From assembly GCF_022539665.2 (NCBI RefSeq), contig NC_081333.1, positions 6,942,971 to 7,006,970 on the forward strand: 64,000 nt of DNA, in the 5' to 3' direction. Positions 1-12,274 of the stretch are shown one piece after another. How positions within the stretch are numbered: position 1 is the first letter of the stretch; each line of letters opens with the position of its first letter. A model generated the notes under the pieces. It saw only the letters and a program-made list of their open reading frames with translations, searched no databases and was not told the DNA's origin. Both the position numbers and the translations under genes were made by a program. Origin of the DNA: Daphnia carinata (Eukaryota; Arthropoda; Branchiopoda; Diplostraca; Daphniidae).

Positions 1-1141
1 AACTATTAGCCCGCGTGCCTTGCGCAGTCCAGACATTTTTTTTGTTTTGTTTTCATGACTGTGTTTTTCCCCTTCTTTTTTTTTTCTTATGTGTCCAAGT
101 GTTTTTCATGCGTTTGTTTTAACGATTCATTTTTCCTCTTCTTCCCACAAGATTACGCCATTGCGTGGACTCTTGGTATCATGTACTAGGCGCAGGTTGG
201 TAGTATGCACTTCAGACACGCATGTAGGTCATCAATTTCGACTCGGTCACTAACGTACAGCACATCGTCGTACTCGTTTTCTTCTTTCTCTTAAGAAAGC
301 TTCTCTGGCCGTGAACGAGTGTGTGTCAGTTTTTAGGTTGGTGCTCATCAGGTGGGCCTCGCGGTTGTCCTTACATCCGAATATTCGTGGTATCAGCCAG
401 CACGTAAGCCAACACACCTTCTACCCGATCGTTCTGAGAAAAGGTCACGAAGACGAACTGACGCATCCGTTGGCACTTGCGAGATATCGCCGTCGTTGTT
501 TTATGTCGTTGGGCTGTCGTCACGGTGGCAGTAGCCCCTTCTAACGGGTTTCGTTCTCCGCCGGGGCCTTCTTTTTTTTTTTTTTTTTTCACATTCCAGT
601 GAGAAATGTGATCGACTAACCCACAAGTCAAAGGTCGCATCTCGTCAGAGGGGAAAAATGAAACAAACCAGGAAAAAACGACGTTACAAGAAAATACATC
701 CCATCCATACGAACAGGCCAACACTAACATGCGATTCGGTCGACACTTGCAGTCGCGTCGCACGGCCCGCGGCCTGCACCCGGAAACACGAAATCACAAG
801 CGTCTGTACCTTCATTGTACTGTGTTGCGTGCGTTCAGATAGAGGGCTGTTGGTCGGGTTTCATCACAGTCATCAGCCGGTGAATTCTCTGAATTATAGG
901 CGCATCCGATAGAGTTGTGTAACCGTCAAACATATAGTCGTCTTAATCGGAAAAAACGCCGCGAGGAATAATCACTTGGTTGAACAAAATGGGGGGAACA
1001 ACGAGAAACCAATGGCGGAAGGAGTACAGTAACGGGGAAAATCGCAGGCGTAGTATTTATGAACGCATTTATACTCTCCTAAATATAATGCGATAGGGCC
1101 CCAATACAAGTCCCATTCGAGTTACAAAATTGCCCAACATG

Positions 1142-1175
<34 letters not shown>

Positions 1176-1229
1176 AAAAAAAAAAAAAGAGATAGTCAAA
1201 TAGGATAATGGCTCTTTAATGCGTGCGGT
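1..1229. other. Intergenic, no gene recognised
   Basis: I see no supported coding exon here. Open frames are short, overlap on both strands and run through homopolymers. There are T-runs near 570-590 and a run of 31 T (1144-1174) followed after one G by 13 A (1176-1188), which could fold back on itself. This homopolymer pair lies about 40 bases before the inverted-terminus element at 1230. Confidence 0.5.
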
Positions 1230-1408
1230 CTACCCGTACGAAACGTTAAGCTAGCTCAAACCTTGGGTTAGCTAGCGCAGCTACTGCTCCAGGCCCCTCC
1301 AAGCTAACGATTTCAAGCTTAAATTTTTTACGATTTAAGCTTGGAAATTCAAGCTAACCTAAACCCGCGCGCCGCTAGCCTAGATTAGGCAATGCGAAAA
1401 AAAGAAGA

Positions 1409-1475
1409 CTGTGGCTGGGATCGAACTCGGGTCTCCCGCACCACAGTCGGATGATCTTTCCACTGGACCATTCTA
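1409..1475 (-). pseudogene. tRNA-like sequence (His-type anticodon arm), decayed
   Basis: Read on the minus strand, it has a good internal A box (TGGTCCAGTGG), an anticodon-type arm with loop CTGTGGT (GTG, His) on a stem with four of five pairs, and a B box (AGTTCGATCCC). The T stem and acceptor stem do not pair, so this is not a working tRNA. It is more likely a tRNA-derived (SINE-like) promoter segment inside the element at 1230-2120. Its 3' part closely matches the sequence at 38812-38850. Confidence 0.5.
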
Positions 1476-1540
1476 TACATATTATAACTATTATTTCAGA
1501 ACAATACAAGAGAGAATCTAGAAATATACTTAGGTTTTTT

Positions 1541-1757
1541 TCGACAGGTCAACAACAGAATTTAAAAAATCTAAACATAAAGTCGAAATTAAGTTAAGCT
1601 TTCGTTCCCTCAAAGTATTTAAACCAATTATGCTAAATTTTTTTTTATTTCGACAGGTCAACAACCGAATTTAAAAAACCTAAAGATGAAGTCGAAATTA
1701 AGTTAATCTTTCGTTCCCTCAAAAGTATTTAAACCAATAATGCTAAATTTTTTTTAT
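1541..1757. repeat. Two-copy tandem direct repeat, period ~109 bp
   Basis: The segment starting TCGACAGGTCAACAAC at 1541 is repeated from 1650 with a few substitutions and a small indel. Both copies share the run AAGTCGAAATTAAGTTAA, the word TTTCGTTCCCTC and a terminal T-run. The repeat lies inside the inverted-terminus element. Confidence 0.8.
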
Positions 1758-2120
1758 TTTCAAACTTAAGTATGATTTGTTAATTTTTTTGAAGGAAATG
1801 AATTATTTAAGATTAAAGTCCTATCATAACTAATGCTTGTTTAAAGCATTTCTTATGCTAAATAATAATATATATTTTTCTAACTCCCATTTTTCTAGCT
1901 TAAACTTATTTCAGTAGCTTAATTTCTGTAAGCTAAAGTGCAAGGTTGCGAAGTTACAGCTTGCGCAAGTTTAATTTTAAGGCGCTGAAGCCACCCCCCA
2001 AAACTCAAGCTAACCTAAACGTATCCCTAGCTTGAAATCTGCAAGCCATCGACGAGGAAGCTTGATAAAGCTAGAATTTGGGCATCGCCAAAACGCAAGC
2101 TAACCGTTTCGTACGGGTAG

Positions 2121-5100
2121 TGCCCTCACTCACGTAGATAGACCCCCGTGTTCGTTTGGAATAGGATACATAATAGGAGCTTCACTATTATGCCTATTAT
2201 AATGCTAATGAAGGAAAACAGACAGCCGATCGTGTAGTTAATGTATGTTTTGCTAACGATTGTATAGCGATAGATGTATCTACAATATACGATCTATGTA
2301 TGGGCAAGAGTTAATAAGCAGTATAAAGGGAGAGACACCAACAACCGTATATAGGACAGACGCGTGCGTTCGTGCGGCTTTTCTTCGTCATCGGTCGCAC
2401 AAGCGAAGGCTTCAAACAAGCTATTTCTCTTTTTTTTTATTCGATTTTGCTCATGAGAGGCTTTAGTTTAGATTAAAAAAACAACCATTCTTCGTCCACA
2501 GAAGCAACATACATATTCAAAATGGGGATATAACAGTAGTGGCACAACCAGGAAGATGGAATGTCTCTGATAAAAGTTCCGTTTCTGTTGGGGACACGTA
2601 AATAGTCACGTAGCAAAACCAATGTCTTCAGTAACAAGACGACAGCATAGAAGCTAATCATATCAAAATTCGTTCCTTTTTTCTCCGCCATAGAAAAAAA
2701 AACGGGGGTTTCCAAGTCGCGTGATTACGTCTCTCAAAGAAAGGTGGCAAGGATGGATGAATTTGGCTCAATTGTTATTTACCTCGTTCTTGTCCAATTT
2801 AAGTATATTGCGCACAATGAACCCGCGTGTAAAAAGGGGTCGTAATCTGATAATGATGGACACTAAAAAAAACAAACAGGACTGTCCTCATATGTTGCTA
2901 TGTAACACGCTTTCTGCGACCTCAATCAAAAATTTCCAATTGGGAGATTCAACGTCAAATTCATATAAGGCTTTTGAATACGAGTGCTGGTTTACATATA
3001 GTACAACGCTTACGTCGAAAGTCTAAAATTCAGGACGCTCGTGAAAAAGCTATCCACTCTATAAGGGCAATTACGTTTAAAATGGCCGGGCATTTATGTC
3101 CATCGAACCGAGTTTTCTCTTCATTTCGGATCAGGAGTGGAAAGCTAGTATAGTGGGTTAGATTTATCAAAATTTCAGGCAGTCCATCGTGAAAGTCGAT
3201 GACGAAAAGCGATACAACTATAGCTGAATAATATGATCGTAACCTGCTGCTACGACAGCTGTCGAAAGATTAATGCATTATTAGGCGCCCCATTAATCGG
3301 CACGAAATGCTCGAGTCTTTATGCATTACGACCAAAAAGAAAAAAGAAACAACAACCGATATGAAAACAAATGTAGCGATTGAAGTTTGCTCAGTAGCTC
3401 ATTATTTTAGCTGCAGGAAGACGCTCTCGTTGCTGTCTCGCCTCATTGACGAGTCTCGGAAGAGTCTAACGGAACCTCAATCGTGACCTTAGTAAAGCAG
3501 GGCAAGCTTCGCTTGCTCTTAATTCCACTAGTTTCATCACACAAAGGAAGAAAAAAATACTGACATACCAAAAGAAGAGATAGAGACAGATATAAAACGG
3601 TTGACGGGATATTCTTTACAAGAGTGCTGCTGCCTTGTGATGGTGATTGCACTTTTCGCGATGATTGTCCAAACTTTTGCAACAGATTTTGTTTAGCGTT
3701 TCTTGTACTGCAAATATGGACACGCGTCTCGATTTGAAAAAAAGGACACGAAAAGAAATTTCTCTGCAATTAGCGACGATCGCATTCACGCAAAAGAGGA
3801 CACGTGTCAGCAGCAGGTTTTCTTTTATTATTGTCTATGTCATGTAAGAGAAAGCGGCCAGCGTGTGCCTATACAGAGACGTATCCACCTGTCATTAGTA
3901 GGAGACAGTAACACAGCAGATAAGTTACTTTTTCTTTTATCGTTTATTCCAACCGGGAAGTCGAAGCCACCTGAAAAGAAAAAAAAAATGAGATGTCGAC
4001 ACCTAATTCTTTCTTTTCGGATTTCAAACGAAACCCCCCCTTTTTTTTTAGATCCTGATTTTGAGCTTTTGTTATTCATCCCGCGAAAAGGGAAAGATTG
4101 AACGACGCAACGTGACGCCAGCAGTTTCAATGTTGTGGATCGGGGACGGAGAAAAGGCGGCACAGTTCCCTGAAACCTTGCCATTCGTTTTGTTGCGTTG
4201 GTCATTATGAAAACAAGTGCCGAAGCGGTTCGAAAGCAATATAACATATCAACACGCACGAGTCGTGTGTTGTGTCGATATATATGCGCCATTGTCCCCA
4301 TTCTTCAGGTTGCTATTGTGTACGTTGTTGCACCGGAATAACGGAATCAAATCGACTATTTTCTTTGATACTCTTTTTCTTCTTCTTATAATATTCGTAA
4401 TGCTGTTTTTGGACGATGTTTTTTTTCTTATCTTTCGGCAGGGCCATTTCGAGGTTGTTGATATTTCTTTTGGAGATGATGGGGGGGGGGGGGGACTGGT
4501 GCACAACAAGCGCGGAATTTCCAGCACCATCCGGGACGGATGGCGTGTAACGTACGGTAAACGAATTGAATGGGCCCACACATACACGACACAAAGTGAA
4601 CGACTCCTTCCTGTATCCGATTCAATACAAGTTTATGTTTGGTACTTTAGCTGTTAGATGAAACGCGTCATAATGGTATTGTCATAGAACTTAATAGAAC
4701 GATGGAAGTATATTAATAATGACACTGGCGTTGAATGCACGCTGGAATTGGTTGCCGCCGCCGAGACAACGACGTTAGACTTCTACCCCCTCAAGGGAAG
4801 TGTAAAAAACTAAAATAAAATACAAAACAAAGCAAAAAAAAAAAAAAAAAAAAAAAAAGTCGAAACAGGAAAGAGGACAAGGAGGAGGCGGCTATTCAAT
4901 TTGTCGGGCGCGCGGGACTGGATGCAGCAAGGAGGGCCAGAGGTGGTGGTTACAAAAGTTGCCAAAGGAAGAGACACAAAAAGGAGAGGGAGAGAGAGAG
5001 AAAGAAAAGAAAAACTGTGCAGCAGTCGAGACGGACGGTTCACTCACGTGGCGGTCGTTGAACGTGTAGCATCTGATTGTCGTCTCCATCTGGTCCGCCA

Positions 5101-5236
5101 TTTTCTATCTTGAACGAAAGCCATTTGTCTGTTATCGTCCACCCGGTTCAAAAATCGAGTTCGTCTTTTCGACTTCCACGCAAACAAGTCGACATCAGCT
5201 GTTCGTATCGATCGACAAAAAAACAAAACAAGAAAA
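2121..5236. other. Intergenic, upstream of the Kazal gene
   Basis: No convincing exon. ORFs on both strands at 2473-3026 and 3443-4657 overlap each other and have no recognisable domain or splice context. A run of 25 A lies at 4834-4858 and a G-run near 4480-4495. The promoter and 5' UTR of the Kazal gene should lie in the last few hundred bases, but I see no clear TATA box. Confidence 0.4.
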
Positions 5237-8200
5237 ATGTGCCGCTCTTCGTATTTCGCAGAGTCGTTTGTCCTCTTCCTCGTATTAGCCGGTAAGTTTT
5301 GTTTTGTTCTTTCTTGTTTTCCTACAAAGCAAATTGCTCCGTTTCGTCTTTTTTTTTTTTTTTTTTTTTTTTTTATTCTTCTAATGCCTTAAAAAAGATA
5401 AAAGAATGTGCCTTATGCCCTCGTCTCACTTGATCAAACAATGGGGCCCATTTGGATTCCATTTCTATAGCTGATATTGTTCAACAAAGAGCAGGCAACC
5501 GGAATTGGTGTAATGGGATCTTTTTTTTTCCGTCGTGATGTCTTAAAGAAAAAATGTTTCCAGTTAAAATGTTCAGTTATACACCGCCTTTTCAGTTTTT
5601 AAAGCTGATATCATTTGAAAAAGAGTCTTTTTTTCAGACTTTATCCAGATCAAGAGCTTTTCTCGCTTCCATTTGGAAAAGTTCTTCTGAAAGTTGATTG
5701 TGGTATTGAGATTTCAAAACTTCCGGCTTTCAGGGTATCCTCTTGTCCGGTTGTATTCATCGTTCTGTGAATAAGTAAGTCTTCCGTCATCGTCCCAGTG
5801 ATTTTCGACCACAACAATCAGCAATTGGTAAAGGCGTGATCGACGTTCACTATTGTACTTCTTGATACCTTTTCTTCGCCAATCCGTCATGTATTTTCTT
5901 GTGCCCTTTCCTTCCTTGTTGATTTCTGAATTAGAATGATGCATGGGCGTTTTTTTTGTGTCGTCACACAGGACAGTTTTTTTTTTTTTTTACAGGAGGT
6001 ACAATGAACTTGTATAAGTGGTAGCCATGGATGGCTGATTCCTGTAGGTCAAGTCAAAATTTTGTTTTGAATTCAATTCGTCCAGTTCCGGTGTTCCATT
6101 TTTTTTAAATCGTTCCAATTTAAATTTTTAAAAAATGCACGCATCAACCCTTTACCTTGTAAAAGGTCTTTGTGTTTTGGTGGACGTTCCTTCTTTTTCT
6201 TTTTGGCGGCGACACCACAGACAGTGTTGGTACATATTCATTGTTCTTTGTATTCGATTTGTAAAGCACCCGCAAGCGCAAAGGCTAGTTTTATTCACGA
6301 AGTGATTTACAGCGAGCAAAAAAAAAAATACAAAGCATGGCAGTTGAAAGACAACTTTTCAACAAGTCTCTTGGAAAGTGGGAGAGGGTTGAGTGGAAAG
6401 AACAAGGAGCAAAAGTTACAAACCCGTTACGGTCTCGTGATCCGACCGCAGCAAATGCTTCGACGCTTGTAACAATAACAAATGATCATAAAAAATGGTC
6501 CCATCAATTCGATGGTTAAAGTCTTTTCTGGGGGGATGAAGATTCTTGTCGACCTTGAAACGACCCAAAAGATAAGGCCGCCCAAGCAAACCTGAAAATG
6601 AGGATGGGGCCTTATCTTTTCTTCCCCCACCCATTCTCACGCTCACGCAAACAAAGCCCCTTGTGTATGTGTATTATAATGACTACAAAACCTTTACTGC
6701 CGTGATATTTCTTTCTCTTCTTTTTATGTTCAACAAAGGATGTTACGTGTTTCATTTTGAATTTCATCTCCACCGATCACTTAGCGCTCTGGTTTCTTTC
6801 TCTTTAATTTCATTAAAAACTCTGTAAATAAAACGGTGACCACGTCGTAAAAAATATGTGATGATAATCTTATAATGAGGAAGGCCCTTTAAAAGCATTA
6901 AAAATGGATTTAATGTTTTTCCTATCTTTCATTTATATATTTATTTTTTCCTTTTCTTGTTTATGTCTGTCGACTCACAGGAGGTGTCCGAGCGGCCTGG
7001 GAGGGCAGTTCGTGCCCGCGCTTCTGCCCGAAAGAGAACAAGCCAGTGTGTGGCAGTGACGGTGTCATCTATACCAACGAATGTGACCTGTACCGCCGCA
7101 ACTGCGGTCTTGGTAAGTTCCCAATAAGACTTTTTTTTTCAGCATAATTCCTCCATTGCTTTTCCCTTTTTTTTTCGTTCATCGGTCAGCAAAGGCATTT
7201 CTTTTGTTATTTTATAGCAATGCCATCCGTTTTTTTTTCCTGTTCCACATTCCCGAATGTCAAATATGCGTCTCATATGCGACAATATTAATGCACATTG
7301 TCATTCCGTACGGGGTTCGGTTTTTTTCTTGAAACAGTTGAATGCCAATGACTGTTCTAGCGGAAAACGTTCTTCGGGGAGAAATGAATTTCGTTGTCTG
7401 AAGAGACAGCCGCAAGGAAAGGGGCGAGCGCTATTTAAAAATGAATTGGGAAACGTAGACGGGAAAAAAAAACAGCATCAGTAAACGAGATGGGAGGGAT
7501 GGAGAGAGAATAAAACGAAGATGAATTTTACATTCCTAGTTTGTTTTAATGAGATATATTCTTTTTGGTTACCAACCCTTTATTCTCTTGCTTCGCGTGC
7601 TCGCGGCTACACCATCCGAATGATGATGACCGAGGCGGAACTAAACAGGTGGTGCTCACCAGAATAGCGTGAACAGCGTTCGTTCATCCTGCTTTCTCTC
7701 TCTCTCTCTTGCATCGTCTTGTTTATCTTGTTACATTTCGTTTTAGTTTTATATGTTTTTCGTTTTGTGTTGAAATTTTAACAACGTAGTATCCAGGCAG
7801 TAAAGGTGTGACACGACTCACTGCATGCCATCATCGTTACTCTCGATATAATTCATTGGCTTTGGCTCATTGAATATGGAAATGTCAATGAAAGGGCTAC
7901 TGCCACACGAAAGCAAGGACGTGAAACAAGGGTCCTTTGATAGTCAACAAGTCAACAAACTCTAGAAATCATGAAGTGCTTCGTATGAGATACGTTTGGT
8001 TTGGAAAAATGATGGCCAAGTAACTGGGTCCGTGACACTTGTCAGCAAGAGAAAACGATGGTAGAAAGACGGATAAATAGACACCATTGGAAAGACGATT
8101 CTTACGGTGTATTAAACGTGTCGACATGCAAACGAGGAGATGGCTCCAATTAAAATACCGCCAACAGCTGTTTGACGCATTTGGTTTGCGCGAGCGCCGC

Positions 8201-11200
8201 GGTTTTCTTCACGGCCAAACAAACAAAAACGAGTGGGTGCGCGAACCAGTTGCGAAGATCATTATTTGCTGGCGGAGATGACAGAATAAATGGACTGAGA
8301 TACACGCAGACGGGGAGGGGGACTAACCACACGAAAATTGAATGGTAAAAATTCGTAGGGAAGCTAACGCGATGACCTGAACATGTATTTTCGGAGCCAT
8401 TATCGGCAAAAAACTAGCGGCAATGTTTGTCCCAAAACTGTTGAACAAAAAGAAAAAGAAAACAAAATAGAACCATGTGAGTGATGTCCTCAATAGGTGA
8501 TGGCAGCGTTTTTTACAGCCAACTTTGTGCTTCGTGCACCTTAGGGCTAAACTTCTCTAACATTACTTGAATGACTATCCATCAGAAACCTTTTAGTAAT
8601 TGGCCACGGATTAGCCGAAAAAAAAATCATGTCTCGAACTCGTTCGCGTGCAACTCTAACATAATTATCTTCGTCTTCTGTCATCCCTTTTTTTTTTATG
8701 TGGATGACGCACGCGTTCTAATTGTTGACGGAGCCTGCAAACATTCCACGAATATCAGTTTTTCTTTTTTTTACGTCCTGGTCATAAACCAATTGTAATC
8801 TTTGATATATTTGTCCCATATATATTTTCGACCTTAAAAAAAATGACTGTTGAAAACAGTGACAAGCAAATGTTGATGTATGCGTGAATGTTTAACTGTT
8901 TGTTTGATTGCAGAAGTGGAGACGGTGGAGGACAAGATGTGCACCCGGTCACGCGGTTCATTCTGCGGCAACAAATGTAACCTGGACCGTGATTTGGTGT
9001 GTGGTTCTGATGGACGTACCTATCTCAACAGCTGCGTACTTAAAGTGGAGACTTGCAAGTGAGTGTTATTTGGTTTTCGGTAGAACGTAAAACATCAAGT
9101 AGACGAAGCTGACCTCGTCATAATCGAGTTGGAATGACTTGGCGATTGTTCCTCCTACCTGCGTGCTAATGGCAGCGTAGTGCAAGCAAACCTTTCAGCC
9201 GCCCGTTATCGTGTGTCGGTTTGAAACAAAAGCAACTATGTTTTTGTCGGTAGAGAGCCACCCGTCGCCACGAAAGACATGCACGTATCTCCATTAACCC
9301 GGCTGCTCGCATTGCGTTAAAGCATTTCATAAAAGAAAATTGCTAGACATTTTTCTTTCTTTTTTTTTCTTGTTATCGCCACTGGCTGGGGAATGCTTTG
9401 AGACCAATCAAGAAAGAGTAAGAAAAAATGACGGGTTAAAAACGAAAGAATGAAAAAATGAACAGCGTGCAACCGGCTGCACAACGAGTATACGCATACC
9501 AACAGCTAGTTTGCCACTAAAGTCGAACCTTTTCGGGTGCAAAATAAAAGGAAAACATTAAATTACATGTAATGTCTCAAAAGTGGTACATGACCAATGC
9601 GCAAAAATCTCATTAAAACATGCTTGATCTCTGCTAGCGGTATTTCTTGTCTCATTAAGAAATTGAATGCGTATATTTATCATCGACGTCCCGCTGCGAG
9701 CGGCCAAAAACGCATCCTTTTTGGCTGCATTTACGTCATACGTATTGTTATCTCGTTAAAGTTATTGTAACTGTAAAAATCTGTTGCTTAAGAGACGCGT
9801 AATTAAGAAATCTCCAATTTCGTGGGACGACCTAGATATTATAAAAGTACCCATTTTGTGAACTAAACTATTGTGATATTTTTCAGGCGGGGCATTCGCT
9901 TGTCTCACGTCGGCCCGTGTATGAATGCGACAGCATTAGAAGAGCCTTGTCCCGAACACTGCAGTCTGACCGATCGGGACGGACCCGTTTGCGCTTCCAA
10001 TGGCAACGTTTACAAGTCAATCTGCGAGATGAAACGCCACACATGCGGGTATGGAGAAAAAAACAAACAAATTAACTGTGATGCTAATTTCGTAGGTAAA
10101 CGAAATGTTCGTCTTTTAGACAAGGTGTCGTCAAGACGTCGGAGAAATACTGCCAGACGACCAGCCATTGTAAGGAGATCTGCTGGAAGGCCTCCAAAGC
10201 TGTCTGCGGCTCAGACGGCCACATTTATGCCAGCAGCTGTCAGATGAAAGTCAGAAACTGCGGGTGAGTCGAGTTAATGAGCAAAATGTCCATGAATTAT
10301 CAAAAGCCATTTGTCATGATCGTTTCTTGTTTACGCGATCATCCAAAAAATTAATGGCTGACTGTGTTTGTGTTGTCTTTTGTCTTCCACAGACGTCACG
10401 TTTTCGAAATCCCAATCAGCAACTGCATCCCTCAAGAGCGCGCCATCACCAACTGCCCCGCCGAATGTGACAGCGCCGAGCCGGAACAGATTTGCGGTTC
10501 CGACGGCAACATTTACGCCAGCCCGTGTGAGCTCCGCATGCTGAACTGTGGGTACGTTATAATCGTTCTTCAATTCACACTCCTCTCAATTGTTGGCACA
10601 TTTCATTTTGTTTTCCAGCTTATTATAGTTATATTTCTAATGAATGTTCATGGTGTTGCTGAATTAATTTAGCGACTACCCATGATTTGAAAAACATGTC
10701 GATCTGATGATAGTTTGATGCGCTTATTTAGGCCAAACAGCGATAAGGTGATTGCCGTGGATTGGCTCCGTTGCGCTGCTAAGGCGGCTCGTTGTTCTCT
10801 GCTGACTTGCAAAGACGATCCCGAGAATCCCGACTACGTTTGCGGTAATGACGGACGCACCTACGCCTCCCCCTGCCACCTTCGTATGGCTTCGTGCACG
10901 TGAGTTCAAACAACAAATTTCAATTTGATTACTGCTGACTCTTGCTGACTCGACGATTATTTGTGAATTTCGCGATTCTTTAAATGCTTTTTTTGTCGAA
11001 ACAAACACATGAAAAACAGTCGGGGTACTGAATTAGCTCATGTCGGCGCGTGCATGAAGATCACTCCTGATAATCAATGCGCGGAATCGTGCCCTGAGCA
11101 GCGGGAATCTGACCTTCCAGTTTGCGGATCGGATGGCAACGTCTACAGAACTGAATGCGAGATGAAGAAACAAACGTGCGGCCAGCACGTCATTCCCGTA

Positions 11201-11634
11201 GCGCTTCACCATTGCACTGCCACAGAGTCTTGCAACAATCAATGCGACCGCAAAGTCCAATCGGTTTGTGGCAGCGACGGCAAAATTTATCGCAACTTGT
11301 GCGAGATGCGCAGCAAACACTGCGGGTAAAGTCAAACACGACATTAAACCAATTTTCCTAATATTTGTCATCTCCTTTTTATTCTTGTCCGCACAGGAAA
11401 TACGTGTACGAGGTGCCCATGGCCCGCTGCCTGGCCCTGGCCGGTTTCCGCTTCACTGGCTGCAATCGCATCTGTCCTACCGAGTACGACCCAGTTTGCG
11501 GAACGGATCGCAAAACCTATTCCAACGAATGTTTCCTTCAACTGGAGAACTGTCGCTCTCGATCTTTAGTCGTCAAAAAATATCACGGAAAATGCGGAGA
11601 ACCCGTCGCAGAACCCAAGGCTTATATCTATTAA
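5237..11634 (+). CDS. Secreted nine-domain Kazal-type serine protease inhibitor
   Basis: Nine exons join in frame: 5237-5291, 6981-7112, 8914-9058, 9887-10048, 10120-10263, 10393-10551, 10732-10899, 11020-11325 and 11397-11634, giving 502 residues. The N-terminus ([11 protein letters not shown]...LVLAGG) is a signal peptide, so the protein should be secreted. Nine Kazal domains follow, each with six Cys, a short C1-x3-C2 spacing and the signature CGSDG-x-x-Y or a variant of it. C2-C3 spacing is 7 in domains 1, 2, 4, 8 and 9, and 8-10 in the others. Taking P1 as C2+2, the domains read K, L, L, K, S, D, E, R, T, so domains 1, 4 and 8 suit trypsin-like proteases. The start is the only Met giving a signal peptide. 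Intron 1 and intron 2 are phase 1 and the rest are phase 2. The family is certain; the target protease and role (haemolymph, gut or eggshell) are unknown. Confidence 0.93.
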
Positions 11635-12268
11635 ATTGAACCTAAAGAGAGACTAAAGAGGAGCTTTCCTTCTGAAGATCGTCATGGCGTTTTTGAGCAT
11701 CGTCTCTGATTTTCAATTATTATTTTTTTTTTTTTGCCTTTGTGTGTTTTCGTTATGCAATCAGGACATGCAGCAATCGCGCAGTTGTTGTCGTTGACGC
11801 TCTGTTTTACTCCAATCGGATGATAACGGTTTTTTATTTAAAGGTTTTTTAAAGAGAGAAGATTGATTTGTGAGTGAAGGACGTTTTTTTTAAAATAATA
11901 TTTGAATTTGCGGTAGTATTTAAATCGTTAAATATAACTTTTTGCCATATTTTTCAACGCGGTTGTCGATTTTGAATTACACGAAATATGTAGCAGTTTG
12001 ATACTTGATACTCGCTTCAGCTCGCACGACTTATCGGTTTAAGATATTTCGTCCCCAAGAAGGAAAACAAAAAATGTAATGCGCAGTTGTTAAGTATTAA
12101 TCATCGCATTCTTTCCTCTTCTCGCTAAACAATTTGCTGTTGATTGCATTTTGCGGCAGATTCGCGAACTGAACGCCCTCCTTTTCTGTCTTTTTTTTTG
12201 TTCTGTTTAATTTTTTAAATGGTGTTTTTTGTAATCAACAAACAAACAAAAAAAAAATGATGTTCAGC

Positions 12269-12274
12269 AATAAA
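12269..12274 (+). terminator. Candidate poly(A) signal of the Kazal gene
   Basis: AATAAA lies 635 bases after the Kazal stop codon, in AT-rich sequence that fits a 3' UTR. It is the first canonical hexamer I see downstream. A U-rich stretch follows within about 80 bases. The actual cleavage site is not known. Confidence 0.4.

Larger units (their letters stand above)
1230..2120. mobile_element. Non-autonomous DNA element with terminal inverted repeats
   Basis: The left end (1230-1245, CTACCCGTACGAAACG) is repeated in perfect inverse orientation at 2105-2120, with weaker similarity for about ten more bases inward. The interior has no long ORF. It is AT-rich, contains many copies of words like CAAGCTAACC, a hairpin around 1315-1345, a tandem direct repeat (1541-1757) and a tRNA-like sequence on the minus strand. 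I do not see a clear target-site duplication, so the exact ends and the superfamily are uncertain. The size and structure fit a MITE or a short non-autonomous element. Confidence 0.6.
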
